Position numbers and translations under genes: made by a program
The notes under the pieces: model-generated
The model's database searches: none
What the model was told of the DNA's origin: nothing
What the model saw: the letters and a program-made list of their open reading frames with translations, nothing else
Source of the DNA: an uncultured Pirellulaceae bacterium
GTDB taxonomy: Bacteria; Planctomycetota; Planctomycetia; Pirellulales; Pirellulaceae
Direction of reading: 5' to 3'
NCBI GenBank assembly: GCA_934278005.1
Contig: CAKQWG010000133.1
Coordinates: forward strand, 1 to 9,180
Length of the DNA stretch: 9,180 nucleotides
Shown: positions 5,694-9,180 of the stretch, piece after piece
Position numbering within the stretch: the first letter of the stretch is position 1
How the letters are laid out: each line of letters starts with the position of its first letter

Positions 5694-7151
5694 ATGCCTC
5701 AGCCAAACTCGGAGTCTCCCGCCCCTGTATCAGCCCCGCCCCTGACCAAAATGGCTGTGATTCTGGTGTGTGTCATAGCAGCCATTGGTTTTGCGTTTGA
5801 CATTTATGAACTGCTGATGCTGCCGCTAATTTTCCGCTATGCCGCGCAGGAGCTGGGAGGCATTGTACCGGGCACACCTGAATTCTCGCGTTGGCTGGGA
5901 ATTATGTTTTATGTGCCCGCGTTCTTCGGTGGGATCTTCGGTCTGCTTGGAGGCTATTTAACCGACCGCTTTGGACGCCGACGCGTCCTGACATTCAGCA
6001 TTTTGCTGTATGCCGTAAGCGCGTTTCTGGCGGGTTACTCTACCAATATGTATATGTTACTTGTGCTGCGCTGCACGACGTTTGTGGGCGTGTGCGTTGA
6101 ATTCGTGGCGGCGATTGCTTGGTTGGCAGAGCTGTTTCCCGACAAGCGCCGCAAGGAGATGGTGCTGGGGTGGACGCAAGCATTTTCGTCCGTCGGTGGC
6201 TTGATGGTTGCCTACGCCAACCACTTGGCGGTGAAATGGGCGGCCGATCTGCCGGCGATTAGCCTGCCCAGTGTCTTTTCAGGTCTAGGTGAAATTTCCG
6301 ACCCGCACGCCGCCTGGCGATACACCTTGATGAGCGGACTGATCCCGGCCATCCCGCTGATCATCATCCGTCCGTTTTTGCCTGAGTCGCCGGTGTGGGC
6401 GCACAAGCGTGCTACAGGCCAGTTGAAGCGTCCGAGCATCGCCGAGCTGTTTCAGCCCGCTTTACGGCGCACGACGCTGATCACTACCCTGATGTTTGCG
6501 GCCAGCTATGGAGTCGCGTTTGGCGCTCTGCAGCAGATCCCCCAGATCGTGCCTGGCTTGCCTGAGGTACAATCGGTGGTCAAGGACATGTCGCCGCCGG
6601 AGCGAGCCAAGGTGACCCAAACGGCGGCCGCCAATTACACCAAAAGCCAAGAGATAGGTGGATTGATGGGGCGGGTCGTGTTGGCGCTGCTAGCAGTGGT
6701 CATCGTTTCACGCCGCGCGCTGCTGCGCTTCTTCGTGATTCCGGGGATGATCCTGGGGCCGTATGTGTTCTATTCGTTCATGAAGGGGGCCAATAGCGTG
6801 CTATTCGCTTTGGGCGATTGGCAATTCACATCGCTCGACGGATTGCTGTTCATCGTGGGCCTGCTGACCGTGGGGCAGTTCAGCTTTTGGGGCAACTATT
6901 TGCCGCGGGTTTTTCCAATTCACCTGCGTGGTACCGGAGAGAGCTTTGCGGCCAATATCGGCGGGCGCATGATCGGTACTTCGATGGCCTGGGTAACCAG
7001 TAGCATTGCCGCCATGAGCTGGGTGCCGGCGGCGACCCCCTCAGGCAAATTCGCATTGGTGGCGGGCTGTGTGGCTGGGCTTATGTTCACGATTAACTTT
7101 ATCGCCAGCTTCTTTTTGCCCGAGCCCGACACGCTGAATTTTGACGACTAG
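5694..7151 (+). CDS. MFS transporter, 12 membrane helices
   Basis: A 485-residue major facilitator superfamily carrier of the inner membrane, driven by an ion gradient; the substrate is unknown. I place the start at ATG 5694 because the protein then opens with a short polar tail before helix 1 (about 20-46), as I recall for planctomycete relatives. The in-frame ATG at 5562 would add 44 residues that look like translated leader. Neither start has a good Shine-Dalgarno site. The helix 2-3 loop carries MFS motif A (GGYLTDRFGRRRVL, 86-99), and PESPVW (230-235) after helix 6 matches the sugar/organic-acid porter PESPRW motif. Other helices lie near 98-114, 119-142, 156-180, 208-228, 260-281, 320-340, 343-365, 381-404, 415-442 and 453-475. 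The helix 5-6 loop (about 181-207) and helix 7-8 loop (about 282-318) are longer than usual. The gene ends one base before a convergent gene, leaving no room for its own terminator. Confidence 0.9.
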   Translation: MPQPNSESPAPVSAPPLTKMAVILVCVIAAIGFAFDIYELLMLPLIFRYAAQELGGIVPGTPEFSRWLGIMFYVPAFFGGIFGLLGGYLTDRFGRRRVLTFSILLYAVSAFLAGYSTNMYMLLVLRCTTFVGVCVEFVAAIAWLAELFPDKRRKEMVLGWTQAFSSVGGLMVAYANHLAVKWAADLPAISLPSVFSGLGEISDPHAAWRYTLMSGLIPAIPLIIIRPFLPESPVWAHKRATGQLKRPSIAELFQPALRRTTLITTLMFAASYGVAFGALQQIPQIVPGLPEVQSVVKDMSPPERAKVTQTAAANYTKSQEIGGLMGRVVLALLAVVIVSRRALLRFFVIPGMILGPYVFYSFMKGANSVLFALGDWQFTSLDGLLFIVGLLTVGQFSFWGNYLPRVFPIHLRGTGESFAANIGGRMIGTSMAWVTSSIAAMSWVPAATPSGKFALVAGCVAGLMFTINFIASFFLPEPDTLNFDD

Positions 7152-7152
7152 T

Positions 7153-8265
7153 CTATCGACGCATGAAGATGTTCGATTTGCGCGGCGCGATGGCTGCTGG
7201 AGTAGCCAGTCCGGCGTCGTCTTGCCCGCTGTAACCCGGCCGGCTGGCATCCTGCCTACTCATATCCTGCCTACGGTAATCCTCTCGGACGACGGCAGGC
7301 TGGTTGGCCAGACTGTCGTAAGCCGGTTCAGCCGCGGCGTTCCAACTGGGGCTGATCTGCAGCGTCTGTGGCGGCTGCACCGTTTGTCGCGCGGTCAAGC
7401 TGTTCGGCTCCGGCTCCACCTGACTCAGTTGCAATTGATAGTCTCGGTCGGCGCTCGCTGAAGCGATACGGGTGACGATCTCGGCAAATTCGCGCCGCGT
7501 GCTATCGTCGATGCGATCCAGTCGCATGGCTAGTGCCTGGGCGGCCGACGGATTGGACTGACAAACCTGCGAGATCTGCGAGACGAATTTAGCGGTCTCA
7601 ATGAAGTTATAGTCGGCTGTCTTGCCGACAAAGGGGCCGATGGAGCGGGTCAGCAGATCCGCGCCAAAATTGTCCACTTTCAAAAACACGTCCATGGTGC
7701 CGACAATGACTGCTTGGCCATTGCGTTGAGGCTGCTCTACGGTGCGTAGCAAAGAGACGCAGCGGCCGCTTACTTTGCGCGGGGCCATCGTACCTTCGTA
7801 AGAGCCGCCGCCCATGTAGATGTGCAGGTTATTATCCGAATAGACCAAGTCGCACTTGCAGATCGTCCCCACGCCGTCGTCGGCTATGAAGCTATTAGGA
7901 CTGGTCCGCTTAGCCGTCACTTTGGTGATGCCCATGACCTCCCAAATATTGACCAGGACCTCGGGCCGACGAACTAGGAAGCTAAACATTTGGGGATCGC
8001 AGTCGATTTGCTGCGTGGGCATGCGGCGGAAGTAGCTGGGATTTTCCAGCACTGCCTGCACCTCCTGGCTGATGCTCGGATGGAGCTTATGCAGCGGGAC
8101 GCCACGGGCTGCTTGTTGGCGGACCTCGCGGGACGAAACTCCTTCGGAGTCAGACAGTTCGGCTGCTGGACAATGGCGCGTGGGCAGGGCTACCATGCTT
8201 GCACAGGTGCCGACAATCACACACAACGTCAGAGCGAATCGCATTGAGAAGCCTGTGCACTTCAC
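7153..8265 (-). CDS. Secreted protein of unknown function with disordered C-terminal tail
   Basis: A 370-residue protein read leftward from GTG at 8263-8265, chosen because GAGG (8274-8277 on the plus strand) lies 8 bases before it. ATG at residue 8 is an alternative. Residues 8-28 form a signal peptide core (RFALTLCVIVG), so the product is exported or a lipid-free envelope protein. A conserved-looking globular part (about 60-270) contains FRRMPTQQIDCDPQMF, PEVLVNIWEVMGIT and GTICKCDLVY, resembling a hypothetical family I recall from planctomycetes. Cys residues 89, 136, 138, 169 and 235 could form disulfides or bind metal. From about 280 the chain is rich in Gln, Pro, Arg, Asp and Ser with an imperfect RQDxS pentapeptide repeat (332-341), and is probably disordered. 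It is transcribed toward the MFS gene, one base apart. Gene reality and export are well supported; the function is not known. Confidence 0.85.
   Translation of the reverse strand: MKCTGFSMRFALTLCVIVGTCASMVALPTRHCPAAELSDSEGVSSREVRQQAARGVPLHKLHPSISQEVQAVLENPSYFRRMPTQQIDCDPQMFSFLVRRPEVLVNIWEVMGITKVTAKRTSPNSFIADDGVGTICKCDLVYSDNNLHIYMGGGSYEGTMAPRKVSGRCVSLLRTVEQPQRNGQAVIVGTMDVFLKVDNFGADLLTRSIGPFVGKTADYNFIETAKFVSQISQVCQSNPSAAQALAMRLDRIDDSTRREFAEIVTRIASASADRDYQLQLSQVEPEPNSLTARQTVQPPQTLQISPSWNAAAEPAYDSLANQPAVVREDYRRQDMSRQDASRPGYSGQDDAGLATPAAIAPRKSNIFMRR
7249..7274 (-). repeat. Tandem repeat with 15-bp period in the tail of the secreted protein
   Basis: ATCCTGCCTAC occurs at 7249-7259 and again at 7264-7274, giving a 15-base period that keeps the reading frame and encodes the RQDxS-type pentapeptide. 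This points to local slippage growth of the low-complexity tail. Confidence 0.6.
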
Positions 8266-8483
8266 CTAGATTACCTCGACTGTAAGGAGTCATGATGTCT
8301 CCACCATGCGTCTCCCCTTTTAATCGGCACCACCGGACTCGGTTCGTAAGCCCAAATCGCTCGCACAGCCGGGAATCTAGATCGGTTGACCTTGAGTCAA
8401 ACTGCGAATTTTGCGAGAAGGGGTAGTGAGCGCCTTGCATTTACCCTCTCCGTCCCCGCATCCCCAACCCGAGCAACAGATCC
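8266..8483. promoter_or_regulatory. Divergent intergenic region between the secreted-protein gene and the right-edge gene
   Basis: About 218 bases separate the two divergent starts, so promoters for both should be here. The clearest signal is TTGACCTTGAGTCAA (8386-8400), an inverted repeat with TTGAC arms that offers a -35-like TTGAC on each strand. No good -10 box is seen at proper spacing on either side. Treat this as a possible regulator site or shared promoter core. Confidence 0.3.
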
Positions 8484-9180
8484 TTGGAGCGACTCGACCT
8501 CACATTCCGAGCCGAACCAGCCAGAGGGCCCTTCGCTAGCCTTGCGCTAGGATGGTGGCTATGGTGCGTGATCGGTTTGGCCGCCGGATATGGAGTATGG
8601 TGGGGCAGCCGGCATTATTTAACTCTGCGGCTCAGCGATCAGCTGGCCACGGCTCAGTCTCCCAGCGATGCATTCTTGGCGCTCGAGGGGCTACTGATGC
8701 TTGATTCGACCGCCACGCTCGAGATTGCGCGTGGCCTGCAGCATCCCAACAGCCAAGTAGCACGCACTGCCTACCGTACTTTGGATGCACAAATTACGGG
8801 CTGGTCTCAGCTGCAGTCTTCGCTTGCTGCCGCCCGCATGCGAGCTCTGGCTCAGCGACTGTGCGAACTGCCCGACACGACCCCTGCCGACAATCTGGTA
8901 TTGGCCAGCAGTCTAGCTTCGCGAATTTTCAGTCTCTGTCTCGAGTTGGACGATCCACAGTTGGCTCCCGTCATGGCTGCGTGCGAATCGGTCTTTCAGC
9001 GTGTTGGCAGAACCGGATCGGTTCCACTGGCGCTTCCCGTTTCACCAGTCCAGGTCGCTTCCAACGTCGTCAGCGGCTCAGAGCTAGAGCGACTTGGCCA
9101 GCAGATCGATGCGCTGCAACCGCTTTCTTCTCAAGCAACAACAGCGGGGGGCCAAGCAACAGCGGCCCAAGCAACAGCGG
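8484..9180 (+). CDS. Membrane-anchored HEAT-like protein, 3' end beyond the window
   Basis: An open frame without a stop from 8430 to the right edge; 232 complete codons are present if translation starts at TTG 8484. There is no ATG or GTG before the membrane helix in this frame and no clear Shine-Dalgarno site, so the start is uncertain. The sequence shows a short cytoplasmic N-terminus, one Trp-rich membrane helix (about 23-41, GWWLWCVIGLAAGYGVWWG), then paired helices resembling HEAT repeats (about 60-175, with DAFLALEGLLMLDS and HPNSQVARTAYRTL). A Pro/Val/Ser-rich linker and a Gln/Ala/Thr repeat follow. HEAT-type arrays usually mediate protein-protein contacts. The arrangement resembles membrane-anchored helical proteins of unknown role that I recall from planctomycetes. 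The bulk after the helix should lie outside the cytoplasm if the N-terminus is inside. Confidence 0.75.
   Translation, partial: MERLDLTFRAEPARGPFASLALGWWLWCVIGLAAGYGVWWGSRHYLTLRLSDQLATAQSPSDAFLALEGLLMLDSTATLEIARGLQHPNSQVARTAYRTLDAQITGWSQLQSSLAAARMRALAQRLCELPDTTPADNLVLASSLASRIFSLCLELDDPQLAPVMAACESVFQRVGRTGSVPLALPVSPVQVASNVVSGSELERLGQQIDALQPLSSQATTAGGQATAAQATA
9132..9180 (+). repeat. 15-bp tandem repeat CAAGCAACAGCGGCC running off the edge
   Basis: The first, longer variant begins at 9132 with a 6-base-larger unit, followed by an exact unit at 9153-9167 and 13 bases of the next at 9168-9180. The frame is kept and encodes a Q-A-T-A-A pentapeptide. More copies probably lie beyond the window. Confidence 0.7.

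Noticed and set aside
8150..8440. Minus-strand open frame of 96 codons overlapping the start of the secreted-protein gene
   Set aside because: It conflicts with the well-supported signal peptide frame and its translation is Arg/Cys-rich with no motif.
8426..8539. GTG-initiated short Pro-rich frame (37 codons) before the right-edge gene
   Set aside because: It ends before the membrane helix and has no recognisable features. It is mentioned only as a possible frameshifted N-terminus.
1..9180. CRISPR array, insertion sequence, phage genes, tRNA or rRNA
   Set aside because: No regularly spaced repeats, transposase motifs, terminal inverted repeats or RNA-gene hallmarks were seen anywhere in the window.

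Overview
The window looks like chromosomal DNA of a planctomycete, probably a Pirellulaceae-type organism. This rests on recalled resemblance of several products to planctomycete families, not on a database search. The supporting products are a SCO protein with an extra C-terminal membrane anchor, an MFS carrier with long inter-helix loops, a secreted Cys-containing protein, and a membrane-anchored helical protein resembling planctomycete HEAT-type proteins. Weak or absent Shine-Dalgarno sites, frequent GTG/TTG starts and a REP-like intergenic palindrome fit this. No rRNA, tRNA, transposase, phage gene or CRISPR array is visible.

Layout. 1-868 has no gene I can support; it holds two small hairpins in front of the first gene. 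869-2455 (+) encodes a GAF plus SpoIIE/PP2C-type regulator whose metal-binding acidic residues are mostly replaced, so it is probably a pseudophosphatase. 2456-2779 is an intergenic stretch with a strong 13-bp hairpin and a REP-like element. 2780-3769 and 3762-4322 (+) are an overlapping pair: a SCO/SenC copper/thiol protein and a membrane-anchored mono-heme cytochrome c. 4323-4504 contains a composite hairpin. 4505-5518 (+) is an unrecognised 337-residue Trp- and Cys-rich protein. 5694-7151 (+) is a 12-helix MFS transporter. It meets tail to tail, with one base between, 7153-8265 (-), a secreted protein of unknown function. 8266-8483 is the divergent intergenic region before a (+) gene that runs off the right edge: an N-terminal membrane helix, HEAT-like helices and a Gln/Ala/Thr-rich 15-bp tandem repeat.

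How the genes relate. Only the SCO-cytochrome c pair clearly forms a functional unit: copper-centre or redox chaperone activity plus an electron carrier outside the cytoplasmic membrane. The oxidase subunits expected beside such genes are not in the window. The other genes look like independent transcription units. I see no convincing new multigene system. The best leads are the degenerate phosphatase, the orphan 337-residue protein and the unlinked respiratory pair.
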